Assembly: GCA_934553285.1 (NCBI GenBank)
Contig: CAKTFD010000098.1
Span: 1-8,259 of the forward strand
Direction of reading: 5' to 3'
Source of the DNA: an uncultured Faecalibacterium sp.
Lineage (GTDB): Bacteria; Bacillota; Clostridia; Oscillospirales; Ruminococcaceae
DNA length: 8,259 nt
The notes beneath the pieces were generated by a model. That model worked only from the letters and a program-made list of their open reading frames with translations, had not been told where the DNA came from and searched no databases. Shown here piece after piece: positions 1 through 5,787 of the stretch. The translations under genes were made by a program, and so were the position numbers. How positions within the stretch are numbered: the first letter of the stretch is position 1; every line of letters starts with the position of its first letter.

Positions 1-239
1 CTGGTCCACCACACGGTGTCCTTGGAGTTCTCGTCCATCACGATGAACTTATCCTTGGGAGAACGGCCGGTGTAGATGCCGGTCATCACGTTCACAGCAC
101 CCAGCTCACTGACCTGGCCCTTCTCGTAGCCTTCCAGGCCGGGCTTGGTCTCTTCCTCGAACAGCTGCTCGTAAGAGGGGTTGTACACGACCTCGGTCGT
201 GCCGGTAATGCCATACTTGGTCAGATCCAACTTTGCCAT
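1..239 (-). CDS. pckA: Phosphoenolpyruvate carboxykinase (ATP), N-terminal part (runs off window)
   Basis: Cytoplasmic enzyme that interconverts oxaloacetate + ATP and PEP + CO2 + ADP; in anaerobic gut bacteria it often runs in the CO2-fixing direction toward oxaloacetate (family knowledge). The reverse strand starts with ATG at 239-237 and reads [20 protein letters not shown] for its first 20 residues. At about residues 47-66 it carries the family's substrate-binding signature [20 protein letters not shown], where R59 matches the arginine (Arg65 in E. coli PckA) that contacts oxaloacetate/CO2. Only 79 of roughly 530 residues are present; the P-loop and metal-binding residues lie outside. An AGAGG-type ribosome site sits about 9 bases before the ATG. 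It is divergent from the rest of the window, with its own promoter at 369-396 and an mRNA leader of about 120 nt. No frameshift is seen in the visible part. Confidence 0.95.
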   Translation of the reverse strand, partial: MAKLDLTKYGITGTTEVVYNPSYEQLFEEETKPGLEGYEKGQVSELGAVNVMTGIYTGRSPKDKFIVMDENSKDTVWWT

Positions 240-368
240 ATTGCTATACCTCTACTTTCGTTTGATCCTTACATAAATCTGTGTAGGAGATGCAGCGCCT
301 TTTTGTGGTACGGACGCTGCACAAGGGGGACAACATCACACGTTGCAATGCAAATTCCCCTGTCTATC

Positions 369-396
369 ATTATACATAAAAGATTTTCAAAAGCAA
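369..396 (-). promoter_or_regulatory. Sigma-A promoter for pckA
   Basis: On the reverse strand, TTGCTT (396-391) is followed after 16 bases by a perfect TATAAT (374-369). This is the best promoter match upstream of pckA and predicts a start near 362, giving a leader of about 120 nt. No cre or other operator that I could recognise overlaps it. Confidence 0.7.
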
Positions 397-655
397 TAAA
401 CGAATCGTACTGTTTGCAAAAAAGAAACAAATTTCATAAACAGGCTTTCCCGCATAAAGTAATTTCACGAAGCCCGGCAGGGACGCAGACCATGAAAAAT
501 AAGGCGGGAAGAGGAAAAAACGACATTTTGATAAAAGATTGACAAACCGGGATGCAAGGTGGGACCCCGGCTGCGGTGGGGCAAAAGACCACAGCAGGCA
601 GCCCTTCGGTGTAAACCCGGGAAAACGTAAAACGATACAAAAAATAATATGATAG
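397..655. other. Non-coding intergenic stretch between divergent promoters, with nested inverted repeats
   Basis: No convincing gene: open frames on both strands lack ribosome sites and recognisable protein. The left half (397-545) is A/T-rich. The right part holds a compact GC-rich block at 547-621 that could fold as RNA: GGCTGC (569-574) pairs with GCAGCC (598-603), enclosing GTGG (576-579) with CCAC (589-592). CCCGG (566-570) can pair either with CCGGG at 547-551 or with CCGGG at 617-621, which exclude each other. A CTTCGG tetraloop-like string (604-609) lies just after the hairpin. I could not match it to a known riboswitch or small RNA, and its strand is undetermined. Confidence 0.4.
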
Positions 656-683
656 TTGAAAAAACAAAGCGGTATGGTACAAT
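656..683 (+). promoter_or_regulatory. Sigma-A promoter (extended -10) for the small secreted protein gene
   Basis: TTGAAA (656-661), 16-base spacer, then TACAAT (678-683) preceded by TGg (675-677), an extended -10. The A/T-rich segment 622-655 just upstream could act as an UP element. Predicted start is near 690, giving a leader of about 70 nt before the ATG at 762. Confidence 0.75.
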
Positions 684-711
684 AAAGTCAGAGAAGACTC
701 TCCGAGAAACA

Positions 712-743
712 GAAACCAACAACCCGAAACCAACAACCCGAAA
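712..743 (+). repeat. Two tandem copies of a 14-bp repeat in the mRNA leader
   Basis: GAAACCAACAACCC occurs at 712-725 and, perfectly, at 726-739, with the first four bases of a third copy at 740-743. It is G-poor and unstructured and sits directly before the ribosome site (AAAGGAAG, 745-752) of the gene at 762. It may be slippage, or it may keep the leader single-stranded. Confidence 0.85.
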
Positions 744-761
744 GAAAGGAAGTGCTTTTCC

Positions 762-1160
762 ATGAAAAAGATCGTCCCGATCCTGCTGGCCATGGTTGTG
801 GCCCTGACCTTTTGTGTGGTGGGCTTTGCGGATGCAGAAAGCTATGACGATGATCCTGCGGAAGAACCAACTACACTGACTGCGATGGAATCGGCAGAGG
901 CCGCTGCAGTCCAACCAAGACGCAGTGAGTGCGGCGCTTGTGGGAAGATGTCTTGCCTGACCCAAAAAAAAGACACTTTTGAGACCGGACCGTATGAAGT
1001 AAAATGCATCCATTATCCACACGGGACGGACGAAGTCTATCATCGGAATGTTACGTATTACCAAGTCTGCGGTTCCTGCGGATACAAGTCCGGCACATGG
1101 ACTGTGGACGAGGGAGAGTCGCTCCGGTACTGCCATGGGTGGTCGGCGACAAAGCACTGA
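762..1160 (+). CDS. Small secreted Cys/His-rich protein, possible zinc-ribbon, function unknown
   Basis: 132 residues; I do not recognise a named family. Residues 1-25 are a typical signal peptide: MKK, a hydrophobic core, then FADA with likely cleavage after Ala25. An acidic low-complexity linker (about 26-50, rich in D, E, A, T) follows. The mature domain (about 55-132) has two CxxC pairs, C57/C60 and C103/C106, plus C65, C82 and C124 and histidines 84, 87, 94, 125 and 132. The paired CxxC knuckles suggest a zinc-ribbon-like fold or disulphides outside the membrane. ATG 762 is chosen because AAAGGAAG lies 9 bases upstream and the signal peptide begins there. It has its own promoter (656-683) and terminator (1244-1289), so it is monocistronic. 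No lipobox is visible, so it is probably released or loosely wall-associated. Confidence 0.8.
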   Translation: MKKIVPILLAMVVALTFCVVGFADAESYDDDPAEEPTTLTAMESAEAAAVQPRRSECGACGKMSCLTQKKDTFETGPYEVKCIHYPHGTDEVYHRNVTYYQVCGSCGYKSGTWTVDEGESLRYCHGWSATKH

Positions 1161-1243
1161 GTTCCGAGGAGAGTGATTTTTGTACGGCTGAATGGAGAGG
1201 CCTCTGTAGCAGGGAGCCGCTGAACGTTTCAAGAGCTTGTGAT

Positions 1244-1289
1244 AAACAGCAGCCCAAAGCCATGAAAACAGCTTTGGGCTGCTGTTTTT
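1244..1289 (+). terminator. Strong intrinsic terminator after the small secreted protein gene
   Basis: A perfect 17-bp inverted repeat: AAACAGCAGCCCAAAGC (1244-1260) pairs with 1271-1287 around a 10-base loop, and the T run continues to 1289. It lies 84 bases after the stop codon at 1160. The intervening 3' UTR also has a 10-bp palindrome AGAGGCCTCT at 1196-1205. Confidence 0.9.
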
Positions 1290-1319
1290 GCAATAATTGG
1301 GGCGGCAGAGACGTTTTAG

Positions 1320-1348
1320 TGGTAAAAGGACTTTACTTATGTTATACT
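1320..1348 (+). promoter_or_regulatory. Extended -10 promoter for the YiiX-like gene
   Basis: TATACT (1343-1348) preceded by TGt (1340-1342). The -35 position 17 bases upstream is the weak TGGTAA (1320-1325), so it would depend on the extended -10. Predicted start is near 1355, about 50 nt before the ATG at 1408. Confidence 0.55.
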
Positions 1349-1407
1349 TGCTTTATAAGAAATACTCTTCCGCCCGCTGCGGCGGCCTGCACATAAAGGG
1401 AGCTGCC

Positions 1408-2031
1408 ATGAAAACCATCTACATCCTGCTTACCCGCTCGGGCACGCTGCTGTCCAACCTGGTCTACGCCTTTACCGGGGCAAACTATACCCATGCTTCC
1501 ATGGCGTTTGATGAGGATCTGAGCTGCCTGTACAGCTCCACCCGCAAAAACGGCTATACCATGTTCCCGGCAGGCCCCAGCAAGGAGTACCTGAACAAGG
1601 GCATCTTCCGCCTGCGGGAGAACGTGCCCTGTGCGCTGTATGCGCTGGAAGTGACCGACGAAGCCTACATGCGTGCGCGCCGCCGTGCCGAGCATATGAT
1701 GGCCCATGGCAGGCTGTACCGCTTTAACACGCTGGGGCTGCTGCTGTGCGGGCTGCACATCCGCTGGCAGCGCCGCCGGCACTATTTCTGCTCCCAGTTT
1801 GTCAGCGAGATGCTGGAAAAAAGCGGCGCGATGGAGCTGCCCAAGGACAGCTCTCTGATGCACCCCAGCGACTATACTGCCATCCCGCAGTTGAAGCGCC
1901 TGTACGAAGGCCGCCTGGCCGACCTGCCCCAGCGCAAGGCCATGGACCTGGGCGAAGCGCCTACGGTGGTAAGCGTTTACCTGGGGATGGCACTGGGGCT
2001 GGCCAGAGCCGGGGTGCGGAAGATCTTTTGA
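1408..2031 (+). CDS. YiiX/NlpC-P60-like permuted papain-fold protein (putative amidase/peptidase)
   Basis: 207 residues. The N-terminal block (TRSGTLLSNLVYAFTGANY, then THASMAF) places His29 in the 'S/THxSmaf' context of permuted papain-like proteins (YiiX/YebB/YycO, relatives of NlpC/P60). The matching catalytic Cys is C128 in YFCSQFVSEML, just before a helix, in the usual Cys-after-His order of this permuted clan. The family includes putative cell-wall or lipid amidases, but substrates are mostly unknown, so function is left general. No signal peptide or membrane segment is evident, suggesting a cytoplasmic or membrane-face location. ATG 1408 is preferred over longer in-frame starts (an upstream candidate at 1297 falls within the promoter region) because AAGGGAG at 1396-1402 lies 5 bases upstream. 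The gene stands alone, followed directly by the tRNA promoter. Confidence 0.75.
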   Translation: MKTIYILLTRSGTLLSNLVYAFTGANYTHASMAFDEDLSCLYSSTRKNGYTMFPAGPSKEYLNKGIFRLRENVPCALYALEVTDEAYMRARRRAEHMMAHGRLYRFNTLGLLLCGLHIRWQRRRHYFCSQFVSEMLEKSGAMELPKDSSLMHPSDYTAIPQLKRLYEGRLADLPQRKAMDLGEAPTVVSVYLGMALGLARAGVRKIF

Positions 2032-2079
2032 AAAAAATTGAAATTTTTTGTTGACAAAGGTTTGCTCCTGTGGTAAAAT
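2032..2079 (+). promoter_or_regulatory. tRNA operon promoter with A/T-rich UP-like element
   Basis: A consensus TTGACA (2051-2056), 17-base spacer and TAAAAT (2074-2079) with an extended TGg (2071-2073). Directly upstream is an all-A/T inverted repeat, AAAAAATT (2032-2039) and AATTTTTT (2042-2049), placed where UP elements bind the RNA polymerase alpha subunit, as expected for a stable-RNA promoter. The same repeat could act as a weak terminator for the gene ending at 2031. A small hairpin TCGGG/CCCGA (2087-2091 with 2101-2105) begins the transcript and is probably removed in processing. Confidence 0.85.
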
Positions 2080-2121
2080 AACCAAGTCGGGAACAAACGG
2101 CCCGATGCAAAATGGACGTAT

Positions 2122-2196
2122 GGCCCGTTGGTCAAGCGGTTAAGACAGAGGCCTCTCACGCCTTTAACATCGGTTCGATTCCGGTACGGGTCACCA
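2122..2196 (+). tRNA. tRNA-Glu (anticodon CTC)
   Basis: Folds as a full cloverleaf. Acceptor GGCCCGT (2122-2128) pairs with ACGGGTC (2186-2192, one G-T pair). The D stem is GTC/GAC. The anticodon stem GAGGC/GCCTT holds the loop CTCTCAC with anticodon CTC at 2155-2157. The T arm has TTCGATT (2174-2180). The discriminator is A2193 and CCA is encoded at 2194-2196. It reads GAG, a frequent Glu codon in the neighbouring GC-rich genes. Confidence 0.97.
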
Positions 2197-2207
2197 TTTT
2201 ATAGTAG

Positions 2208-2230
2208 TAAAACGGCTATATGCCGTTTTA
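2208..2230 (+). other. Hairpin in the spacer between the two tRNAs
   Basis: TAAAACGGC (2208-2216) pairs perfectly with GCCGTTTTA (2222-2230) around a 5-base loop. It lacks a T run after the stem, so it more likely marks a processing point between tRNA-Glu and tRNA-Asn than a terminator. Confidence 0.5.
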
Positions 2231-2237
2231 TATAGAT

Positions 2238-2314
2238 GCCTCTTTAGCTCAGTCGGTTAGAGCACCTGACTGTTAATCAGGGTGTCGCCTGTTCGAGTCA
2301 GGCAAGAGGCGCCA
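2238..2314 (+). tRNA. tRNA-Asn (anticodon GTT)
   Basis: Complete cloverleaf. Acceptor GCCTCTT (2238-2244) pairs perfectly with AAGAGGC (2304-2310). The anticodon stem CCTGA/TCAGG (2265-2269 with 2277-2281) carries loop CTGTTAA with anticodon GTT at 2272-2274. The T loop is TTCGAGT. The discriminator is G2311, as usual for tRNA-Asn, and CCA is encoded at 2312-2314. Co-transcribed with tRNA-Glu; the terminator begins 3 bases after CCA. Confidence 0.97.
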
Positions 2315-2316
2315 GC

Positions 2317-2352
2317 AAAGCGATGGATTTTTTCCATCGCTTTTTTCTTTTT
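2317..2352 (+). terminator. Intrinsic terminator of the tRNA operon
   Basis: AAAGCGATGGA (2317-2327) pairs with TCCATCGCTTT (2333-2343) around a T5 loop, and the T-rich tail runs to 2352. It ends the Glu-Asn tRNA transcript just before the trpS promoter. Confidence 0.9.
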
Positions 2353-2365
2353 CCTGGTGCCATTG

Positions 2366-2394
2366 TTGACAGGGCAGGCCCGGGGGGCTATACT
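2366..2394 (+). promoter_or_regulatory. Near-consensus sigma-A promoter for trpS
   Basis: TTGACA (2366-2371), 17-base spacer and TATACT (2389-2394). Predicted start is near 2401, giving a leader of only about 75 nt. That is too short for a T-box, and no Stem I, AGTA or T-box sequence is visible, so trpS here appears not to be controlled by uncharged tRNA-Trp. Confidence 0.85.
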
Positions 2395-2474
2395 GGATAC
2401 TATAATAAAGAGTACGGAAAAACCTCCTTCCGTCATCGCAGACCGGGGGAGCTTTTTGTCAAAAGGAGAACACC

Positions 2475-3536
2475 ATGAAAAATGTTATTCTGACCGGCGA
2501 CCGTCCCACCGGCCGCCTGCACGTTGGCCACTATGTCGGCTCCCTGAAAGAGCGGGTCCGGCTGCAGAACACCGGCGCGTACGACGAGATCTTTATCATG
2601 ATCGCGGATGCGCAGGCGCTGACCGATAACGCCGACAACCCGGAAAAGGTGCGCCAGAACATCCTGCAGGTGGCACTGGATTACCTGGCCTGCGGACTGG
2701 ATCCCAACAAGGTGCACATCTTTATCCAGTCCATGGTGCCGCAGCTCACCGAGCTGAGCTTCTATTACCAGAATCTGGTCACCGTCAGCCGCCTGCAGCG
2801 CAACCCTACCGTCAAGAGCGAGATCCAGATGCGCAACTTTGAGGCCAGCATCCCGGTGGGCTTCTTCTGCTATCCCATCAGCCAGGCGGCAGATATCACC
2901 GCCTTCAAGGCCACCACGGTGCCCGCCGGTGAGGACCAGAAACCCATGATCGAGCAGTGCTGCGAGATCGTGCACAAGTTCAACGCTGTTTACGGCGAAA
3001 CGCTGGTGGAGCCGAAGATCGTGCTGCCCCAGAACGCTGCCTGCCTGCGCCTGCCCGGCATCGATGGCAAAGCCAAGATGAGCAAGAGCCTGGGCAACTG
3101 CATCTACCTGTCCGAGGAGCCGGAGGATATCAAAAAGAAGGTCATGTCCATGTACACCGATCCCAACCACCTGCGTGTGCAGGATCCCGGCAAGGTAGAG
3201 GGCAACCCGGTGTTCATCTATCTGGACGCATTCTGCCGCCCCGAGCACTTTGCAGAGTTCTGGCCGGAGTACCAGAACCTGGACGAGGTCAAGGCGCACT
3301 ACCAGCGCGGCGGCCTGGGCGATGTGAAGGTGAAAAAGTTCCTGAACAGCGTCATGCAGGCGGAGCTGGAGCCGATCCGCACCCGCCGCAAGGAGTGGGA
3401 GCAGCGCCTGCCCGAGGTGGTGGAGATCCTGAAAGCCGGCAGCGCCTATGCCGAAAAGACCGCCGCCGCCACCCTGGCCGAGGTCCGCAGCGCTATGCGC
3501 ATCGATTACTTCAATAACGATAACCTGTTGAAGTAA
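2475..3536 (+). CDS. trpS: Tryptophanyl-tRNA synthetase
   Basis: Class I synthetase that charges tRNA-Trp with tryptophan in the cytoplasm. The 353-residue protein opens with GDRPTGRLHVGHYVGSL, which contains the HIGH-type motif HVGH (16-19). The KMSKS motif is exact at 201-205. The GEDQ motif (152-155), which belongs to the Trp-site/ATP region, and the NFEASIPVGFFCYPISQAAD block are also typical. The 'TGDRPTG' N-terminus belongs to the subtype found in streptococci and many clostridia. Length is slightly above the usual 330-345. ATG 2475 has AAGGAG at 2463-2468 with 6 bases of spacing. Own promoter (2366-2394) and terminator (3560-3599) make it a single-gene unit. No missing catalytic residue or frameshift. 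Confidence 0.97.
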   Translation: MKNVILTGDRPTGRLHVGHYVGSLKERVRLQNTGAYDEIFIMIADAQALTDNADNPEKVRQNILQVALDYLACGLDPNKVHIFIQSMVPQLTELSFYYQNLVTVSRLQRNPTVKSEIQMRNFEASIPVGFFCYPISQAADITAFKATTVPAGEDQKPMIEQCCEIVHKFNAVYGETLVEPKIVLPQNAACLRLPGIDGKAKMSKSLGNCIYLSEEPEDIKKKVMSMYTDPNHLRVQDPGKVEGNPVFIYLDAFCRPEHFAEFWPEYQNLDEVKAHYQRGGLGDVKVKKFLNSVMQAELEPIRTRRKEWEQRLPEVVEILKAGSAYAEKTAAATLAEVRSAMRIDYFNNDNLLK

Positions 3537-3559
3537 GCGGAAAAATAATTATGAATCTT

Positions 3560-3599
3560 CAAATCGGGAAGGTCTGCGGATCTTTCCGATTTGTTTTTT
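3560..3599 (+). terminator. Intrinsic terminator of trpS
   Basis: A 15-bp stem, CAAATCGGGAAGGTC (3560-3574) with 3579-3593 (two G-T pairs), a TGCG loop and six T at 3594-3599. It starts 23 bases after the trpS stop. Confidence 0.92.
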
Positions 3600-3603
3600 G
3601 GGT

Positions 3604-3664
3604 GGATCACCCATTCCGTCAAAGCCTGCGGCTTTGCCACCTTCCCCAAGGGGACGGCTTTTGA
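3604..3664. repeat. Probable degenerate copy of a dispersed clostridial intergenic repeat
   Basis: The block has the layout of palindromic intergenic elements common in Faecalibacterium-type genomes: an 'ATTCCGTC' lead-in, a hairpin CAAAGCC (3620-3626)/GGCTTTG (3630-3636), then CCACCTTCCCC AAGGGG (3637-3652) and a closing GGCTTTTGA (3656-3664). The last part is nearly complementary to TCAAAGCC at 3619-3626, so two folds compete. The usual second stem (CCTTCCCC/GGGGAAGG) is broken here by 'GGGGACGG', hence degenerate. No coding content. The family assignment is from memory of such elements, not from a search. Confidence 0.5.
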
Positions 3665-3738
3665 TGCTGCACTGATTTCCTGCCTTGCGATAAAATCGTG
3701 TCCTGTACGAAGAAACCTGCTCAGTTGCGAAAATTGCA

Positions 3739-3767
3739 TAGAAAATACGGGGAAACTGTGCTAAAAT
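3739..3767 (+). promoter_or_regulatory. Extended -10 promoter for the SDR gene at 3827
   Basis: TAAAAT (3762-3767) preceded by TGc (3759-3761); the -35 at 17-base spacing is TAGAAA (3739-3744), four of six matches. The transcript would start near 3774. A small CCCCC/GGGGG hairpin (3789-3793 with 3799-3803) lies 10 bases before the ribosome site. Confidence 0.6.
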
Positions 3768-3826
3768 AGAGGCAACAAGTACAAGGATCCCCCGCCTTGG
3801 GGGTGAGAAGAAAAAGGAGAACCATC

Positions 3827-4600
3827 ATGCAAAAGACCATCTGGATCACCGGAGCAAGCTCCGGCATCGGCCGGGAGTTTGCCCGCCGGTACGCCGCCAT
3901 GGGCTGCAGGCTCATCCTCACCGCCCGCCGCGCCGACCGTCTGCAGGCTCTTGCCGAGGAACTGCATATGGCACACGGCACCGTGTGCCGCATTGAAACA
4001 GCAGATCTTTCCCGCGCCGAGGAGTGCAGCCGCCTGTGCGCCGCACTGGCCGGGGAACGGGTAGATATCTTTATCAACAACGCCGGTTTCGGTGTCTGCG
4101 GCAGCATTCTGGAAACGGATGAGGCCAGGGAAGAGGAGATGATCCAGGTCAATGTGGCTGCCATGGCGCGGCTGTTCCGCGCGGTCGTGCGCAAGATGAA
4201 CGCGCAGGGCGGCGGCACTATCCTCAACGTGGCTTCCTCGGCAGGCCTGCTGCCCGGCGGCCCCTATATGGCGGGCTACTACGCCAGCAAGGCCTACGTG
4301 GTCAGCATGACCCGCGGCGTGGCCGAGGAATTGCGGGAGATGCACAGCCCTGTATACGTCTGCGCCCTCTGCCCGGGACCGGTGGATACCGAGTTCAACG
4401 ACCATGCAGGCGTGGTATTTGCCCTGCGGGGCATCACGCCTGAGCTGTGTGTGGAAGAAGCCCTGCTGGGCATGATGCACCACAAGACCATCATCGTGCC
4501 GTCCGCCTTTATGCGGCTGTGCACATCGGCCCAGCGCCTTGTGCCCATTCCGCTGCTGATGCCCATTGTGGCGCGGCAGCAGAAGAAAAAACTGGCCTGA
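3827..4600 (+). CDS. Short-chain dehydrogenase/reductase (classical SDR, DltE/YqjQ-like), substrate unknown
   Basis: 257-residue Rossmann oxidoreductase. The dinucleotide motif TGASSGIG is at 8-15, NNAG at 84-87, the catalytic serine in NVASSAG (about 137), Tyr151-x3-Lys155 in GYYASK, and PGPVDT at 183-188. After the second beta strand comes ARR (33-35); basic residues there usually mean NADP(H) preference (inference). The C-terminus (ITPELCVEEALLGMMHHK, then a hydrophobic stretch and a lysine-rich end, QQKKKLA) resembles the DltE/YqjQ group of general SDRs, whose substrates are mostly unknown. It may contact the membrane through the segment at about 225-248. ATG 3827 is chosen because AAGGAGA (3814-3820) lies 6 bases upstream; an in-frame TTG at 3797 has no ribosome site and falls inside a small hairpin. 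It is not closely related to the SDR at 4947 and has its own promoter. Confidence 0.85.
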   Translation: MQKTIWITGASSGIGREFARRYAAMGCRLILTARRADRLQALAEELHMAHGTVCRIETADLSRAEECSRLCAALAGERVDIFINNAGFGVCGSILETDEAREEEMIQVNVAAMARLFRAVVRKMNAQGGGTILNVASSAGLLPGGPYMAGYYASKAYVVSMTRGVAEELREMHSPVYVCALCPGPVDTEFNDHAGVVFALRGITPELCVEEALLGMMHHKTIIVPSAFMRLCTSAQRLVPIPLLMPIVARQQKKKLA

Positions 4601-4804
4601 AAACAGCCTGCAGGGCAGGGGAGAAAGCACGGTTTTGCTGCGCTTGTCAACAAGCCCAAAGAAAGCCGGAATATCTTGTGCACCGTGCCAAGCGGAGGGC
4701 TGCCGATGGCCTGTCCTGCTGAAAACATGCGGGATCTCGCGGAAATATGCGGGCCGGGCAGGCGCATTTTAAAAAATTACAGCAGAACTGCGCAAGAATG
4801 TACC
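4601..4804. other. Intergenic stretch without a recognisable gene
   Basis: About 200 bases after the SDR stop and before the next promoter. I see no ribosome site with a plausible protein on either strand and no RNA gene. It contains a weak hairpin at 4747-4770 (listed separately) and a CTTGT-CA-ACAAG inverted repeat at 4643-4654 that could be an operator but is not placed near a promoter. Confidence 0.6.
4747..4770 (+). terminator. Weak candidate terminator for the SDR gene ending at 4600
   Basis: ATGCG (4747-4751) can pair with CGCAT (4763-4767) around an 11-base GC-rich loop, followed by TTTT. The stem is only 5 bp, and it lies 147 bases after the stop, so this is a tentative call. No better terminator was found for that gene. 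Confidence 0.3.
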
Positions 4805-4833
4805 TTGACACTTTCTGCGAAGGATGCTAAACT
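4805..4833 (+). promoter_or_regulatory. Strong promoter for the DhuD/KduD-type dehydrogenase
   Basis: Perfect TTGACA (4805-4810), 17-base spacer and TAAACT (4828-4833) with extended TGc (4825-4827). Predicted start is near 4840, leaving a leader of about 105 nt. Confidence 0.8.
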
Positions 4834-4846
4834 GGTATACAAGTAA

Positions 4847-4914
4847 GAGCGTGCTCCGGCACAGCCGGATACGAGGCGCTCTGGCAAAGCAGTGCGGCGC
4901 GGTTTTGCGCCGTA
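4847..4914 (+). promoter_or_regulatory. Structured 5' leader with two hairpins before the dehydrogenase gene
   Basis: GAGCG (4847-4851) pairs with CGCTC (4877-4881), enclosing TCCGGC (4855-4860)/GCCGGA (4864-4869) with a three-base loop. A second hairpin, CGGCGC (4895-4900)/GCGCCG (4907-4912), extends to 8 bp with flanking pairs and a GGTTTT loop. No T run follows, so neither is a terminator. They end 20 bases before the GGAGG ribosome site. They may stabilise the mRNA or be part of an unrecognised regulatory fold. Confidence 0.5.
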
Positions 4915-4946
4915 CAAAGTATGTGATCTGATTGGAGGACTTTATT

Positions 4947-5755
4947 ATGGCACAGTGCACTCCCAAATCTTTTGACCTGACCGGCAAGATCGCGCTGATC
5001 ACCGGCGCATCCTACGGCATCGGCATGGCCATTGCAAAGGCGATGGCCGCCAATGGCGCTACCATCGTGTTCAACGATATCAAGCAGGAGCTGGTCGATA
5101 AGGGCCTGGCTGCCTACGCAGAAGCCGGCATCAAGGCATACGGCTATGTCTGCGATGTGACCGATGAGGACGCCGTCAACGCAATGGTGGCAAAGATCAC
5201 CGCCGAAGTCGGCCATATCAACATTCTGGTCAACAACGCCGGTATCATCAAGCGCATCCCCATGACCGAGATGAGCGCAGCACAGTTCCGTCAGGTCATC
5301 GATGTGGACCTGAACGCTCCCTTCATCGTGGCCAAGGCCATCATCCCCGATATGATCGCACAGGGCGGCGGCAAGATCATCAACATCTGCTCCATGATGA
5401 GCGAGCTGGGCCGTGAGACCGTTTCTGCCTACGCTGCAGCCAAGGGCGGCCTGAAGATGCTGACCAAGAATATCGCCTCCGAGTACGGCGCATACAACAT
5501 CCAGTGCAACGGCATCGGCCCCGGCTACATCGCTACCCCGCAGACCGCACCCCTGCGCGAGATCCAGCCCGATGGCAGCCGTCATCCCTTTGACCAGTTC
5601 ATCGTTGCCAAGACCCCCGCAGGCCGCTGGGGCGAGGCCGAGGATCTGGGCGGACCCGCTGTGTTCCTGGCATCCGAGGCTTCTGACTTTGTCAACGGCC
5701 TGATCCTGTATGTGGACGGCGGCATCCTGGCCTACATCGGCAAGCAGCCCCAGTA
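4947..5755 (+). CDS. KduD/DhuD-type SDR, likely DK-II (2,5-diketo-3-deoxygluconate) reductase of uronate catabolism; often annotated gluconate 5-dehydrogenase
   Basis: 269-residue cytoplasmic SDR. TGASYGIG is at 19-26, NNAG at 96-99, Ser149 in NICSMM, Tyr162-x3-Lys166 in AYAAAK, and GPGYIATP at 191-198. The tail VDGGILAYIGKQP (257-268) is characteristic of the group annotated gluconate 5-dehydrogenase, to which streptococcal DhuD also belongs. Asp44 ending strand 2 (VFND) favours NAD(H), as in DhuD. In that pathway it reduces 3-deoxy-D-glycero-2,5-hexodiulosonate to 2-keto-3-deoxygluconate. The next two genes (KdgF-like cupin, RpiB-like isomerase) supply the preceding steps, which favours this role over gluconate oxidation. 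ATG 4947 has GGAGG at 4934-4938, 8 bases upstream; an in-frame TTG at 4932 overlaps that site and is rejected. A strong terminator follows at 5788-5825. Family certain; exact substrate inferred. Confidence 0.85.
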
Positions 5756-5787
5756 AGCGCTGAGGGCACTCCGCAGTTCTGAGCACG

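Noticed and set aside
539..567. TTGACA at 539-544 as a promoter -35
   Set aside because: The sequence 17 bases downstream (around 562-567, GGACCC) has no resemblance to a -10 box.
465..1232. 255-codon reverse-strand frame covering the secreted protein gene and the upstream region
   Set aside because: No start signal and no domain; it runs through the promoter and ribosome site of the forward gene at 762, which has a convincing signal peptide.
2401..2406. Perfect TATAAT as a second trpS promoter
   Set aside because: No -35 at proper distance (2378-2383 is GCCCGG), and it overlaps the start of the better promoter's transcript.
2433..3299. 288-codon reverse-strand frame opposite trpS
   Set aside because: Shadow of trpS, which carries intact HVGH and KMSKS motifs.
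4601..4804. Possible gene remnant between the two SDR genes
   Set aside because: Short open frames exist, but none gives recognisable protein or has a ribosome site, and there is no similarity by eye to either neighbour.
4827..5786. 319-codon reverse-strand frame opposite the uronate reductase
   Set aside because: Mirror of a well-supported SDR gene; no ribosome site and no recognisable domain.
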